Positions 12,722-24,759 of a stretch of DNA of 64,000 nucleotides are shown one piece after another. Location: assembly GCA_036346395.1 (NCBI GenBank), contig CM070604.1, forward strand, positions 48,077,662 through 48,141,661. Reading direction: 5' to 3'. The notes beneath the pieces were generated by a model that saw only the letters and a program-made list of their open reading frames with translations, was not told the DNA's origin and ran no database searches. The DNA is from Hsuehochloa calcarea. Taxonomy: Eukaryota > Streptophyta > Magnoliopsida > Poales > Poaceae. Position 1 is the first letter of the stretch, and every line of letters starts with the position of its first letter. A program made the translations under genes and the position numbers.

Positions 12722-12945
12722 CAGGAGACTGTGCGTTAGTAAAACTGGTAATAAAAACAAAACGCGTGGCCCAACGGCCCGTCGACCAGGCACGGCACGC
12801 TAGCGCGAATCTCAAAGCAAAAATCAGGAGGCTGTGCGCTAGTAAAACTGGTAATAAAAACAAAACACGTGGCCCAACAGCCTGTCGGCCCGTCCGAGGT
12901 GACCAGGCACGGCACCGGCACGCCACCGCGAATCTCAAAGCAAAT
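12722..12945. repeat. Tandem ~103/121-bp duplication upstream of the E2 gene
   Basis: Copy 1 (12722-12824) and copy 2 (12825-12945) both start CAGGAGRCTGTGCG, share AGTAAAACTGGTAATAAAAA, and end GCGAATCTCAAAGCAAA. Copy 2 has an extra ~15 bp near 12885-12900. It lies 330-550 bp before the start codon, in the likely promoter. Confidence 0.9.
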
Positions 12946-12956
12946 CATGCCCCGTC

Positions 12957-12965
12957 CATAAAAAG
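12957..12965 (+). promoter_or_regulatory. Possible TATA-like element of the E2 gene
   Basis: CATAAAAAG, about 307 bp upstream of the ATG and just after the tandem duplication. The 5' leader that follows is strongly GC/C-rich, as in many grass genes. Position is only suggestive. Confidence 0.3.
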
Positions 12966-13271
12966 CACAGGAGAACGAGGCCGTGCGCAGTGCGCAGCTG
13001 CTACCCCCGTCCTCTTTCACCCCTCGCACCGGGGAACGCGGCCGCCGATCCCCATCCCCCACGCGCCTCCTCCCGGCCGCCCGAACCCCCAATTCGCCCA
13101 AAAATTTCCCTAGATTCGCCACCAATTCGATCCCCAAACCCCCCTCCCGCGGCCGATCTATTCGGATCCCGGGCCGGATTGGATCCCCTACCGAGCGGCG
13201 CGTGCGGGGATTGAGGGCTAGGGTTCGGTGGCTTCGCTTCCCCATCCCCGCGGCCGCCTAGGGTTTTTGCC

Positions 13272-16200
13272 ATGGCCGACAAGGGCTGCTTGAAGCGCCT
13301 CCAGAAGGAGTACCACGCGCTCTGCAAGGTGAGCTCCGGTTCGATTCGATTGGAACTGATTGACGCGGTTACGTCGGATTGGTTTAGGTTCTGATGCGAT
13401 TCGGGTTGGTTGGGTTGCAGGAGCCCCCGCCGCAGATCGTGGCCCGCCCGCTGCCCAACGACATATTGGAGTGGCGTAAGTAGCTTCCACTGACCGCACC
13501 AGTAGATTTACCATCTTTTAAGCAATTAGTTGATGTTTGGAGTGAATGGATGATTGCGCTTGGTGTTGTTAATCGTTGATGTATGTGATATGCATGTGGT
13601 TATGTTGCGTAATCTATGAAGTTTGAGCACTGCGGTTGTGCTTCATATAGTTATTCCCGTGCTTATGTTTGCTCTGTGTAGCATAGAATGTAAGGTTTGA
13701 ACTGTGGGACTTAATCTGTGTAATGTGTTGAGCATGACCATCCATTGTTTTTGTAGAGGTTATGTATTGTTCTGATAATTTTGTGGAAACTGTGCTCTAG
13801 CTTTGGCTTCTGAGTTGGATAAGCTCAGCCTTTTTGTTTAGCTCATGAAAGGAAAGCTCAGGCACAGTTCGTAGATATGCTTAGCCTCCTGTTTGCTGCC
13901 TTGTTAGAAAATATCTAGAACTTTTGAGAGACTACAGCTTCTTCATGACTCCTGTTCTTTGTTATAGTTTAGCTCCTGATAGTACTACTACACATTAGCT
14001 AGAAGCAGATGTTCTTGTGGTTGGGAGGGTTGGTTATTGGGATATAGAAAGTTTATTCTTAGAAGTCTACAAATAGAAGATCGGGTATGCTCATGCAGGA
14101 ACATTTGTGTGATCGACTGGTTGCTTGTGTGGTGAGGGGCATGGGCATGGAGATGGGCAATTGCCACACTTGTGGTCCAAGACATATTTGATGCATTTGT
14201 TGGATATTTATTCAACAATCATTGCAATAACTCGTGCATTTGTGCCACTGTCTCGCGTCATTATGTCAGACATTTCTGTATGGCCTATTCTGATTATGGA
14301 AAAGGCTCCATTACCTCCCATGTGTTTATCAATGTTTTTTGTTTTGATTGCCACCAGGGTTTGCATTGGTCTATGATGGTTCGTACTTGCAATGATAATA
14401 TAACCAGTTCCATACATGTTGATACTGCAAACATGGTTTTATGGTTTCATGCTAATGGTTCCTGCTAATTGTATGCCTGCGCAGTTGCCACTGCTCATAT
14501 GGTAAATAGAGATCTAAGTTCACCCTAAAAAAATAGAGATCTAAGTTTCGACTGTTCCGCACATACTGAGGCCTCCTTATAATTGTATGGATCAACATGC
14601 CTAATAGGCTAATACGTATTACATGTTCTTGGTAAGTTTTATTGAAATGGAAAATGTGTTTTGGTACAGCACGATTTATTAATGCTCCAACACAGCAACT
14701 TGCGCGATGCCACAATTGGTGTTGAAGTGTCGTTTTTAGTTAGAAATTTAGACCTTTTATGCATTAGGTAAACTTGTGCAGAGTAAAATTATGTGTTTGT
14801 TGATTTGTTCAATATTTTCCTATGGAAAGTTTTAAACTTCCATACTTATCCAAAATTAACTTATGTTATTTTAATAAGCGGCACACCTATCAACGGCAAC
14901 AAAATATCCCTGGTTTTGTATTGTGGCCACATAAATGCCATGATGCCAAAGTACGTGTACATCTTTTACTTTCAAGATTTTCAGTAAGTATAACCCTTAT
15001 TGATCTTTGGATTGTATGTCATATGCGTCATCGACATGCTTATTTTAATGTTATGCCTATCTTTTTGCTTTCTTTTAAGCTTGTATAAAGTACCTATTTA
15101 TGTGTATTTTCTTTGTCTGCCAGATTTTGTACTTGAAGGAAGTGCAGGCACACCCTTTGAAGGTAAACATGATACATTTTCTAAACCATTATCTTTTACA
15201 TTCTATTCTACTTCAGTCAGTATTTTACTCAATTACTTAGTCTTTAACAATATTTTCACATTTGATTTGTTTTACCTGAAGGTGGATATTACTACGGGAA
15301 ACTAAAGTTTCCACCTGATTATCCTTTTAAACCTCCAAGTATCAGGTACTGAAACATTCTATGTCAGTAATATCAATATTTGAGCAAGGGTTGTGTTTTG
15401 ATGATATACTGTTTCTTTTTATTAGGATGTAGCAAGGGAAAACCCGAATTAGGAGATTTTACAGATATAGAATCAATGAACACTTTAAAACTTTGGTTTC
15501 TACTACTAATTTGTTTTGTTATTCAGCATGACAACCCCCAGTGGCAGGTTTGCACCTCACAAAAGAATATGCCTATCAATGAGTGACTGTAAGTGTCATA
15601 CTGTAATCGCTATTCAGATCTTAATTGCTTTTGTATTCGATTAGGTTTGAAATAATTCTTATCATTACTATGTTTTTGCAGTTCATCCAGAATCTTGGAA
15701 TCCAATGTGGTCTGTAGCAAGGTATGTGCACATTGATAACTAGCTCAATATATGAGTGTAATGTGCTTTCTCATTGATCTCCCTTGTGAATTTTTTAGCT
15801 GAGCTTTCTTTAAATCTTTTGGGGTATCTAAACTGATCCATGTCTTCTCAGCTCGTAGGTCTGAACATGGACTTGTAACATAAGATGATTTTCATTATGT
15901 TCCGTTGTAAATATTATTATTATTCTATACGAGCATGCATGAACCATGCTTGATGCTTTTGTGGTTCCATGGAAGTCAAAAGAACTTTTTATTTAACAAT
16001 GAGATGGGGGGACTTGCAACAACAGCAAAGTGTAGTTTCACTGTTCCAGTGACACAAGTGATCTTTTATTGTCAATTTGTGATTGTATTTTGCGAGACAA
16101 AGCTTTTGTGCTTTTTTCCTTCACTGATCTGACATATGCCTTTGTGCTGCAGCATTCTCACAGGGCTCCTGTCATTTATGGTAAGTTGTTCTCTTGTATC

Positions 16201-17553
16201 AGCTATGAGTTAGTGAAAAGAATGTTCAAATGCAGTCTTAATTTCTGCCAACATATGATTAGGAGATGAACTATTATTCAAGCCTAGCAATTTGTACTCT
16301 TGATACTTACCAAGCACTACAGTACTACATCAAGCAATACTTCTCTGACTGTTTAGATAATTAATTTTAGAGTTTCACTTTCAAGGGTGCAGTTCTGTGA
16401 TCCAGCTTACCCCATCAAATTTCCAGTTCTATTGATAATCTCATTTATCTGTTTAGATAATTAATTTTAGAGTTTCACTTTCAAGGGTGCAGTTCTGTGA
16501 TCCAGCTTACCCCATCAAATTTCCAGTTCTATTGATAATCTCATTTATTTTTAATGCCGGTCACCAAAGTAGAGTGCTTAAATGACAAAATAGCTTTGCT
16601 TGCTATAGCCTCCTGTTATGACCCCTTACAATTATCCAGCTGTTTCACCTTGGGACATAATTTAGTTCCTGTTCCTTGCCTTCTGAAGTATAAACTATAA
16701 ACAAAGTTCAAATTCACTACTTCACGTTACTTGCATGATTTCAACGGAATAATTCTTGTACTTGTAGATGGATGATGCTTTGACAACCGGAAGCATCAGG
16801 AGTACAGATGGAGAGAAGAGGCGTTTAGCAAAGGCTTCCCTTGCCTACAATTGTGAGAGGTAAATGCATTTCTCTCTGCAAGATAGTTTTAATCTGGCTG
16901 TGTTCTTTACCTAGGACTGAGAAAAATGTTAATCTGCACTTTCAGAAACAGAGTCAGAAACAAGCAGAAGCTTTTGCGTACATTGTTTAATAAATATGCT
17001 TACATAAGGAAAAAGTTCCAATTTCAGTCAGCATGCTCTTCTTCCCAAGTGCAATAAACTTGTGGCGGCCGTGTTAAATCACTACATAGTACTGTTAAAC
17101 CATAACTGCATTTATTTAATTCACTTTTAGATGGGTAGCATTTATTTGCTTGTGCTGATTTGGTCTTTATACTTGTGTCATGTTTTAATTATGCCATTTT
17201 TCTACTACCATGAACTATTACCTGTTTCAAGCCATGTGAGACTTATAAACGTTGCTCTTGTTCCACAGCAAAAATTGCCCGCACTTCAGGAAACTGTTTC
17301 CAGAGTATGTTGAGAAGTACAACCAACAGAAGCAAATGGAGCAAACTGTCGCAGAACCAGAGCCTCAGGAAAACCTGCCCCAGCTCCATCTCCTGCAGTC
17401 CAACAAGCTGCAGTCATACCCAACAATAGAGGAAAACCAGCGGTGGAGACCGGCGGCGAAAAGAAGCAGAAGAAGCGAGTGCCCTTCTGGCTGATGCTGG
17501 TTATGTTTTCTGTTTTTGGTGCAGTGATGGCCTTGCCCCTAATGCAACTTTGA
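13272..17553 (+). CDS. Ubiquitin-conjugating enzyme E2 J2/Ubc6 type (UBC33/34-like), frameshifted C-terminus
   Basis: Tail-anchored E2 of ER-associated degradation: it carries activated ubiquitin on a cysteine at the cytosolic ER face. Exons: 13272-13328, 13421-13475, 15124-15162, 15282-15345, 15527-15588, 15682-15721, 16153-16180, 16768-16859, 17269-17553. All junctions are GT-AG and keep phase. The UBC fold is recognisable from residue 1; GGYYYGKLKFPPDYPFKPP leads into TTPSGRF, the Ubc6-family replacement of the HPN motif. The catalytic Cys is residue 87 in KRICLSMSDFHPESWNP. As sequenced, the frame ends at 17494 (220 aa). A single missing C near 17374-17375 would restore a ~240-aa family-length protein with a Pro/Ala linker and a C-terminal hydrophobic anchor (VPFWLMLVMFSVFGAVMALP), stop 17551-17553. 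Without that base the anchor is lost. Convergent with the gene at 18835-22803. Confidence 0.95.
16349..16548. repeat. 100-bp perfect-looking tandem duplication in E2 intron 7
   Basis: The segment starting CTGTTTAGATAATTAATTTT occurs at 16349 and again at 16449, continuing to AATCTCATTTAT in both copies. The near-absence of differences suggests a recent event or an assembly duplication. It is intronic (intron 16181-16767). Confidence 0.9.
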
Positions 17554-18834
17554 CAATAAAAGTGTGAAAGTGTGATACCGGGGCCGTAATTTTGTATAGT
17601 TTTCCAATGGTTTGTGTAACTCATTCTTGTCTGGACTACCTTGGAGACATGGTCATCAACTTGTGATGGTAAAATCTGTAGAACCGTATTCTCACTTAGT
17701 GACGAGAAACTCTACAAACTGCTTTGTTTGAGTGTAGATTTTCTAAACCATACATTTTAACCCCTTTTCTCGCCACCAAACCTGAGCCAACACCACACCC
17801 ACCACCTCGTGTTTGGCAGGCTGATGTTCTTGCATTTTTCTGGAGTAATAATGCTAGCTTGAGTTTTGTTGCTTTACAACACAAATCCTAATCCATTCTA
17901 ATACTAGATTTGATTGCTGTGCATCAGTGCATGTGAGTTTTGATAAGAGATTCTTTTAAGATGTTAATTCTGCTTGGTGTATCATGTGTGTTAATTCCCC
18001 GAATGATTCTCTTTCCAAGTTTCGCCCTCGTTACTTGCGTTACTTGCTCTGCTTTGCTGCTTCTGTAATTTTGTATTTACCGACAGCAGGAGCTGCTGCT
18101 GTCACTTTTCGACTTTCGACTTTCGACTTTCGGGTGAGTGATTCGTGTCGCTTGGTGGCAATGACTTGGGGCAACTCTAAACTTCTGAATTTTTCGTTTA
18201 TATGTCGATTTTGCCACAACCAACTTCGTTACTGACCAATCCTAAATCACTAGGGTCTTTTTTATCAGTGCTTGGATCCAACTGGATGTGTCAGAACTGG
18301 AGTAACATTTCATCATTTTGTTTTCCTTGCGCCTCACGAACGGGCGCTGCTTTGTGCACCAGAAAAATTGGGGTTTGACAAGTCGACTTGAACAAATAAA
18401 AAAATGTTGTGTTAAGGATTTCATTTTCTACCGATTTAAAGCAAAAGTCCACACTCCACACATATACCTTCGCATCGGGAGGGAAGTCAGGAGTCTGGAT
18501 CCAAATTATTTTATCACTGAATCAGATCAATTCATATGAACCATCTTAATTCATCAAATGCATATGGCACAATGTCAATCTTTGACATAGAACGGCGTGT
18601 ATCAATCTTGAATCATCTAGGGCAACTAAACTGGTCGCCTTCCAGGCCTACATCTAGCCTGTGGCAATGAAGCAGTGTTCACTCGCCAGGCTCCCACTAA
18701 AGATATGGAATACATTTTACTCTTGACATCTCCATGTATTAACATATTGGAATGGATCCAACAAGTTTCATCAGAAATTAAGCTCTCAGGAAGCATTTGC
18801 TAATCTCAATTGTGCTTCTCACACCAGAAGAATT
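17554..18834. other. Convergent 3' intergenic region
   Basis: Holds the 3' untranslated regions of the E2 gene (AATAAA at 17555-17560, probably too close to the stop to be the only signal) and of the HAD gene. A short CGACTTT triple repeat sits near 18109-18130. No gene is recognised. Confidence 0.5.
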
Positions 18835-21800
18835 TCAGCTCTCAGGTACTGCCCAGGAAAGAAGTTTCTGCTCAACTTCTTGCCAATTATGAACCTTGCT
18901 TACTAGAGGATGCGATTGATCCACACCAGTTTTGCACCAAGGATACAAATTATCATAATCAAAGAGCAGGACCCTCATGCCAACCTCAGCACATTCTAAA
19001 GCATATCTCGGGTTGTCATCGATTAAAACCTGAGCGCCAAAAGATCTGCAACAAGGAATTCCATATTGAACACGCTAATATTAAATGTAGGAACAAATGA
19101 TAATATTGTTGTAACTGTTTAAAACGCACAAAATACCCACAAAAAAGAAACATAATCAAACAACAGTTTTAAACACTATTATACTTTAGCATATGGTAAA
19201 CCAAGTCACAGCGCAGGTACTCTCCTAACATGATTGGAAAGACTAGACTAACACTCCCCTCATAACCTTTACCTGCAGATCTCTGATTTTGGCCTTGATT
19301 GACCTTGCAAAGCAAAATGGTTACCGAAATGGATCTGCTCAAATAAGCCGGGATAATACTTCTCGATCCACTCTAATGTGTGAATTTTAATTGCATCCTG
19401 ACGAGACCTTATAAAGGAAGGATATGATTAGGCAAACATCATATAACAAAATATAAATGAAGAAATCCATATAACACCCTAAACTTTGCTCGAAAGTCCA
19501 TCTAACACCCCGAATTATGAAACCAGACATTTAAACCCTGAAATTTGCAATCCGGTTCAAATAACACCCTGACCCGGTTTCACAGGTGGTATTGCCCATG
19601 TGGCACGATGAGTAACGGTATTGCCACGTAGGATGATACACTGGCCAAGTTGGATCAATGAAAGGTGGGGCTCATAGGGGTTTCTCCCCCACCGAGCTCC
19701 AAGCCACGGTTCCATTACTGTCACCCCCTGTAACTCCTCTCTATTTCGATTTGGGGGAGATGACCTGTGGGTCCCACTTGTCATTCACCTAAACTTGCCC
19801 AACGTATCATCTTACGTGACAAAACTGCCCACTTATCACGCCATGCGGGCAATACCACTATACAAAACCGGGCCATTGTGTTATTTGAACTGGATTGCAA
19901 AGTTCAAGGAGTCGAATGTTTGGTTTCGTAGTTCGAGGTGTTGGAAGGACTTTCGAGCAAAGTTCAGAGTGTTATACGGACTTCTTCCCGATATAAATTG
20001 ATTGTACCTCTAAAATCAAATGATGGACTTACGTTACTACAGATAAGCTACAGAAAGAAGAAAGATTTTGGAGAGCATCTCGAGCGCCTGGGATAGGATG
20101 TATACCATCCTGGAAGTAATGGGTTGTAAAGAACTCGTGGACAAGAATATTAGCTGCAACATTTTAGAAAGAGTGCTTGATTTCATACAATGCATCGTAT
20201 ATTCAAAAGGAAGAAGTCCATTCTACCCCCTCAAGTATGGACATGCGGACAAGTAACCCCCTGTATTAAAAAATCGGCTCTTTGACACCCCTAACTTGCA
20301 AAACCGACAACCTACCCCAGAGGCTATTTCGTGCGGTGGTATTTCGCATGTGGCGTCCAGTTGGCCCGGTTTCACCATGTAGGCTGATGTGTGGGCTAGG
20401 TGAGCTGGCAGTCGTTTTTTATTTGTTCTTTTATGGATCTTGAGACATGAGCCAGAGTAACACGGCGTGTTCAGCAGCAGGTTCTTGGCATTGACGTCGG
20501 AGCCCCACAGAACCAACTCCCGCGCGACACGTACCAGCACATCAACGAGCTCCTTGTACCAGCGAAGGCTGGTGTGCAACCCCACCGAGATGTCCTGGGT
20601 AATGTCTTCCAAAGAGACAGAGGTGACCCCATTCACCTCCGCAGGGAGGTCGGGCCAGCAACGAGGGGGAGCGGGTGCCGACCGGTGTTGAGCGACCACT
20701 TGGAGGAGCAACAGAGGAGAAATCGAGCTTGCGAGAGAATCACCTCCGTCTTTTCACCCGCGGCGACGGAGAGCGAGGGCGAGAAGCGCATGGCGTGGTC
20801 GAGCGTGGCAGCGTAGTCGAAGGATGGGAGGGGCGGGGAGGGAGGGAGAGGTAGAAGGCAATGCAGGAGGCGGTGTTAGCCAGCGAGGCTGTGGGGCAGG
20901 ACGCGGCCTCGGCAGCCTCGACGGTGGAGAGCGGATGCAGTGGGATCGCGCGACGAGCAAGGCGCGGCGCGGCGGGGCGGAGGAAAGCGGTGCCAGGTGG
21001 CGAGGTTTCCGCTGGTGGCGGAGTTGGTCATCTGGAGGGCCTCCTCGACGGGTAGGCGACAGCCGAGGCGGGCGCGATGGAGGTGATGGCGGCGGAGGCG
21101 GAGGAGGGGGCGAGCTCCTGGTCGTGGTAGGGGGACTGGGAGTGGTGGTGGACAAAGGAGACGCGGAAGTCGGGCCGGCCCTCTTCGATGAAGGAGGCCT
21201 GGTGGACGAACTCCGCGGCGCCGACGTCGTGGACGCAGCTGCAGGAGATGCAAGCAAGTGCGCCCGAGTCAGGGTCCGACACCATCGTGCCCTCACCGCA
21301 CGACCAGCACGTCGACTCCATCGTGCGCGCGGCTGGCAGCGCGACGACCGAGGCCGGTGGGAAGGGCAGAGATGCTAAGATTAACTGTAGCTTGAAGATG
21401 GGAGAGGCGGCGCCCGGGCAGGATGGGATGGGGAGGCGGTGCCCGGGCAGGATGGAGAGGTTGTGCCAAAGAACAAATAAAAAAGGTTGCCAACTCCCCT
21501 ATCCTACACATCGGCCTACGTGGCGAAACCGAGCCAACCGGACGCCACATGTGCAAAACCAAAGCACGAAACAGCCTCAGGGGGTAGGTTATCCGGTTTT
21601 GCAAGTTCGGGGTGTGAAAAGGGCCACTTTTTAATACAGGAAGTTACTTGTTTGCATGTCCATACTTGAGGGGGTAGAATGGACTTCTTCCTATTCAAAA
21701 CACAAAAATTGTAAGTTCAAAATGAAATGAAGATAAGTAGTATCAAGACACACCTCTTTCTCGAGAACAGTTCCATATCTGCATACAGTTTTGCGAAAAG

Positions 21801-22803
21801 ATGTAAGAACTACCTGGTGGACAAGATATTCAGCTAGAAGGACTCAACAGAAAATGTCACTGCTCAAAGAGAGCAAATTGCAGGACTTATAAATTGTTTA
21901 GGAAGACAGAGCTTTAAATTCACCTTAAAGAACTCATACACATGGTATTCTGATACAGAGTGATTCCAAGAATAACGATCCGCAATAAATCTGTTCAGAG
22001 CAGCAAGAAAGCTTCCAAGAACTGTGAGCAAGATATACATCACAAGATAATGAGAAGGGTCAATTATAAGAAACATAAGATTGATATTAATTCATTGACC
22101 TGGAGAGGACAAGACATTGGAGAAGGACAATGTCATGAAATTGTAAATTGTGGCCATGACGAGATGTATGATTTTTTTCTTTTTTTTTCTTTGCAGTAAT
22201 GATCAATTCACAATTTGATTCTAGACTAAGCACCATGAAACCCGGCCACTAAATAAAGGAACCGGTTATACAATCAACATGAAAGTTCAGCCCTGCATAA
22301 TTGAGAGATGAACAACTCTATATTGTAATGATTTTCACAATACCTTCATCCACATCGACAGCAACCACCATCTTAGTTGACACAGCATGCTCAGGGAAAC
22401 CCAGAGGCTTCCCATGCCAGCATGCGCCATTTCCGTTAAGGCTCTTCGTGCTCACCTCTTCCAACGGCAGAACCTCTGCATCCCGGAGTAATTGCCGCTG
22501 AGGGGCCAGAACGTGTGCCTTGATTTTCACTGCTTCACCATCCACCCCCCTGAATCTGCTATCCTGCCAATTCAGACATCCCTTCAAGCTCAATGCGCTG
22601 CCCGGCGCAAACCTCCTACCGATCCCCAAATCAAGAACACCATTCCTCTGCATCCTACGGCTTTCGTTGTAGGCATTTGAGTGGTTGAAACTGCGAAAGC
22701 AAGCACGATTGGTAGCGAGCGACGGCTGCATGGCGGGGTTCCTCCCCTGAGGCGGGGGCCGGAGACGATCGAAGAGCGACCGCACGATTCCGCGGTTTAC
22801 CAT
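18835..22803 (-). CDS. HAD-superfamily phosphatase, 5'(3')-deoxyribonucleotidase-like, 349 aa
   Basis: Predicted phosphohydrolase with all four HAD signatures. Exons in transcription order: 22803-22344, 22021-21924, 21778-21754, 20153-20033, 19407-19273, 19045-18835 (1050 nt, all GT-AG, phases consistent). Motif I is VAVDVDE with Asp150 and Asp152 at the end of exon 1; motif II is VVTSRQ (Thr235); Lys275 in RPKSEICR fits motif III; motif IV is LIDDNPRYA (Asp289/Asp290). The first ~140 residues are Arg/Ser-rich, have no recognised domain and could be an organelle transit peptide. Start chosen at 22803 because a likely 5'UTR intron ends just before it; an in-frame ATG at 22851 would lie inside that intron. 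Introns 3 and 4 are enlarged by MULE insertions (20209-21691 and 19459-19990); removing them leaves introns of about 100 bp. Substrate is inferred from the family only. Confidence 0.9.
19459..19990. mobile_element. MULE/foldback-like element with ~190-bp inverted repeats in HAD intron 4
   Basis: The ends read GAAGAAATCCATATAACACC and, inverted, GAAGAAGTCCGTATAACAC. The arms (about 19459-19650 and 19795-19987) match over roughly 190 bp, leaving a loop of only ~145 bp. ATATAAAT occurs at 19451-19458 and 19991-19998 as a probable TSD. No coding sequence. The end sequence resembles that of the neighbouring Pack-MULE. Confidence 0.8.
20209..21691. mobile_element. Pack-MULE with 9-bp TSD in HAD intron 3
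   Basis: Starts GGAAGAAGTCC and ends GGACTTCTTCC, with inverted repeats of about 240 bp (20209-20450 and 21450-21691). Flanked by perfect 9-bp direct repeats TATTCAAAA at 20200-20208 and 21692-21700, the hallmark of Mutator-like elements. The interior holds no transposase; it holds a TFIIB/BRF-like gene fragment on the minus strand, so it qualifies as a Pack-MULE. Confidence 0.93.
20455..21321 (-). pseudogene. Captured TFIIB/BRF-like (TFIIIB subunit) gene fragment
   Basis: Minus-strand reading from 21321 gives a zinc-ribbon start, CWSCGEG...LACISCSCVHD, followed by GAAEFVHQ and SQSPYHDQ, the layout of plant TFIIB-related factors. Further pieces appear in shifted frames: PVEEALQMTNSATSGNLAT (about 21060-21000), then AATLDHAMRFSPSLSVAAGE and SQARFLLCCSSKWSLNTGRH (about 20820-20690), and AEVNGVTSVSLEDITQDI...YKELVDVLVRVARELV (20650-20500). 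The order follows the N-terminal ribbon and cyclin-like repeats, but frames change repeatedly, so no intact protein is encoded. Same orientation as the surrounding HAD gene. Confidence 0.8.
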
Positions 22804-22957
22804 GTTGCTACTTGATACCAGCATTCCCCAGCCAATCAAACAAACCCGCAAAACCGCACATTCGCCAAATCAGATTCTTTTACCCGACCAAGAATTCAGA
22901 GAATCGGCACCAACTCAAGAAAAGGCAGGACGCAATCGCCAACAGAATCGCTTACCT
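22804..22957 (-). other. Probable 5'UTR intron of the HAD gene
   Basis: On the minus strand CATCTACAG|GTAAGC at 22957 is a strong donor, and TATCAAG lies 7 nt before the ATG as a possible acceptor. If correct, translation starts at 22803 rather than 22851. Confidence 0.5.
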
Positions 22958-23419
22958 GTAGATGCGAGATCAGATCGGAAGGAATCAAATCCCCAACTAG
23001 CTCGCCTCAGTTCCCACGCTTTTGCTGTGATCTGAGCACGAAGAAAAGGCAATCGCTGCGCATCTTTCAAATCAGATCGCGGGTCAGGGCGAGGAAACAA
23101 CTAGGAAAATTCGTGTGAAATGCTCAGGGCATATGCTACAAAATCGGAGAAGACAAAGGGAGTTTCTTGGTTGCCTCTAGCATTTTTCTTCCCTGCTGCT
23201 TAATTTTAGGGTTTCCGGGGGGATTCTGCGCAATAAGATTGATTATGTATGCGTGGAGTGGCGGTTGTGGTGGGCACCCTTCTTTTTTGGGAAAGGGAGC
23301 TTCTCATCATACGGTTTTTTTTTTTTGCAGCTAAGCCCACAAGGCTGTGATATATTACATAGCTCGTTTTGTCGGACTTTTTCCTTTTTTGCTAAGGAAA
23401 AATAGATATTTGTATTAAG
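22958..23419 (-). promoter_or_regulatory. 5' leader and promoter region of the HAD gene
   Basis: Contains the likely first non-coding exon and the upstream region. No clear TATA box was identified. It abuts a probable Helitron end at about 23420. Confidence 0.4.
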
Positions 23420-24759
23420 AATAGTCATGTGTGCGTACGTTGCAACAAAAAATTAATTTTTGCATAGAATATATTGTTACAGCTCATCAATCCCCCTAAT
23501 ATCATTCATAAGTTAAAACTTCCATATCTTACAGTAGAGCTAAGAAGGTTTATTTGATACAAGTTTAACTAAACAACCATGCAAAATAAAATAAATTTAG
23601 TACATCAAACATATTCAGATAACGAAAACAGACAATTAGCCATAAAAGAACATGGAAATGTATTAATTCTTTCGATCAGCATGAATCATGACATAATTAA
23701 AAATTATTGTGTTTACAAAGTACATTTGTAATTTACACAATTTAATATCACAAAACATCAAAATATATATTGCTTGGGGCAGCATGCGCCCTGTTAATGC
23801 CACTTGTATATTTTCCAACTGATTACCTCACCAAGACAAAACACAAAGAAGAGAATTTGGACAAACTGGAACATATCGTCGTCAGAGAGGCAAAGAAGTA
23901 TCCGAGGCAGAAACACCTATTCAATAATTTGTGCACATATATTGAACACCACATTAATCTAATCCTTGTTCTAAAAAAATTAACATACCCATTCAACTAC
24001 AACAAAATTATTCATTCAATACAACAAATCCAAAGAGCTAGTACATGCTATAAAACTTTATACATTCCATTACAACCAAGTTTTGTACATCTATCTAATT
24101 GCAACCGAGTTTACAAACTTATGCAACTTTAGATCCCTTTGCTTCGCACTCATTCACGCCAACATCACAAGCAAACAGCCAGCAGCTAGCAACAGCTGGC
24201 AATCAAGTGTTCCATTCAAATGCTCAGATTGTTCCAAGTGCACTTTGGTATGGTGAAAATGATCTACTACCTAAGCACATTTTCGGTCAACATTCCGGTT
24301 TCTCGAGACCTTTAAAATAGAGGGACCAAATAGTCTATATTTACAGGGAAAACTGTATTGCCGTGTCCTAGTGGCTCACCAAGTTAGTTCAATTAGTCCT
24401 CAATTCATGGTCTCTAAATTGCAGCTCCTGGAACAGTACTAAAGATTCTGCCCACAGCTTCTTAGCCACTTCTCACCAATGTGTCGAAGATCGAAACAGC
24501 ACAACAAACCCACACCAAACCTAAACACTAAATTAGCAGTTTAGCACACTAAATTAGTGCCAGACTCGAACAGGGATCCAGTTTAGCACATATAATCAAA
24601 ATAAAGGGCATGGTATGCTTCATCTTGTAGAACATTCTCTATTTCTTACAAAATAATATGGTTGCAAGTTTGCAACTACAGTATTGTTTCTGCTTTCCAT
24701 CTTGAGTCCATGATACCTTATGTGATGATAGGTAAAGTCATCATGAGATTGAATGCTAC

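Noticed and set aside
20824..21378. 184-codon Gly-rich plus-strand frame in the Pack-MULE
   Set aside because: It is antisense to the captured BRF-like fragment, which gives recognisable protein similarity; the plus-strand product is low-complexity.
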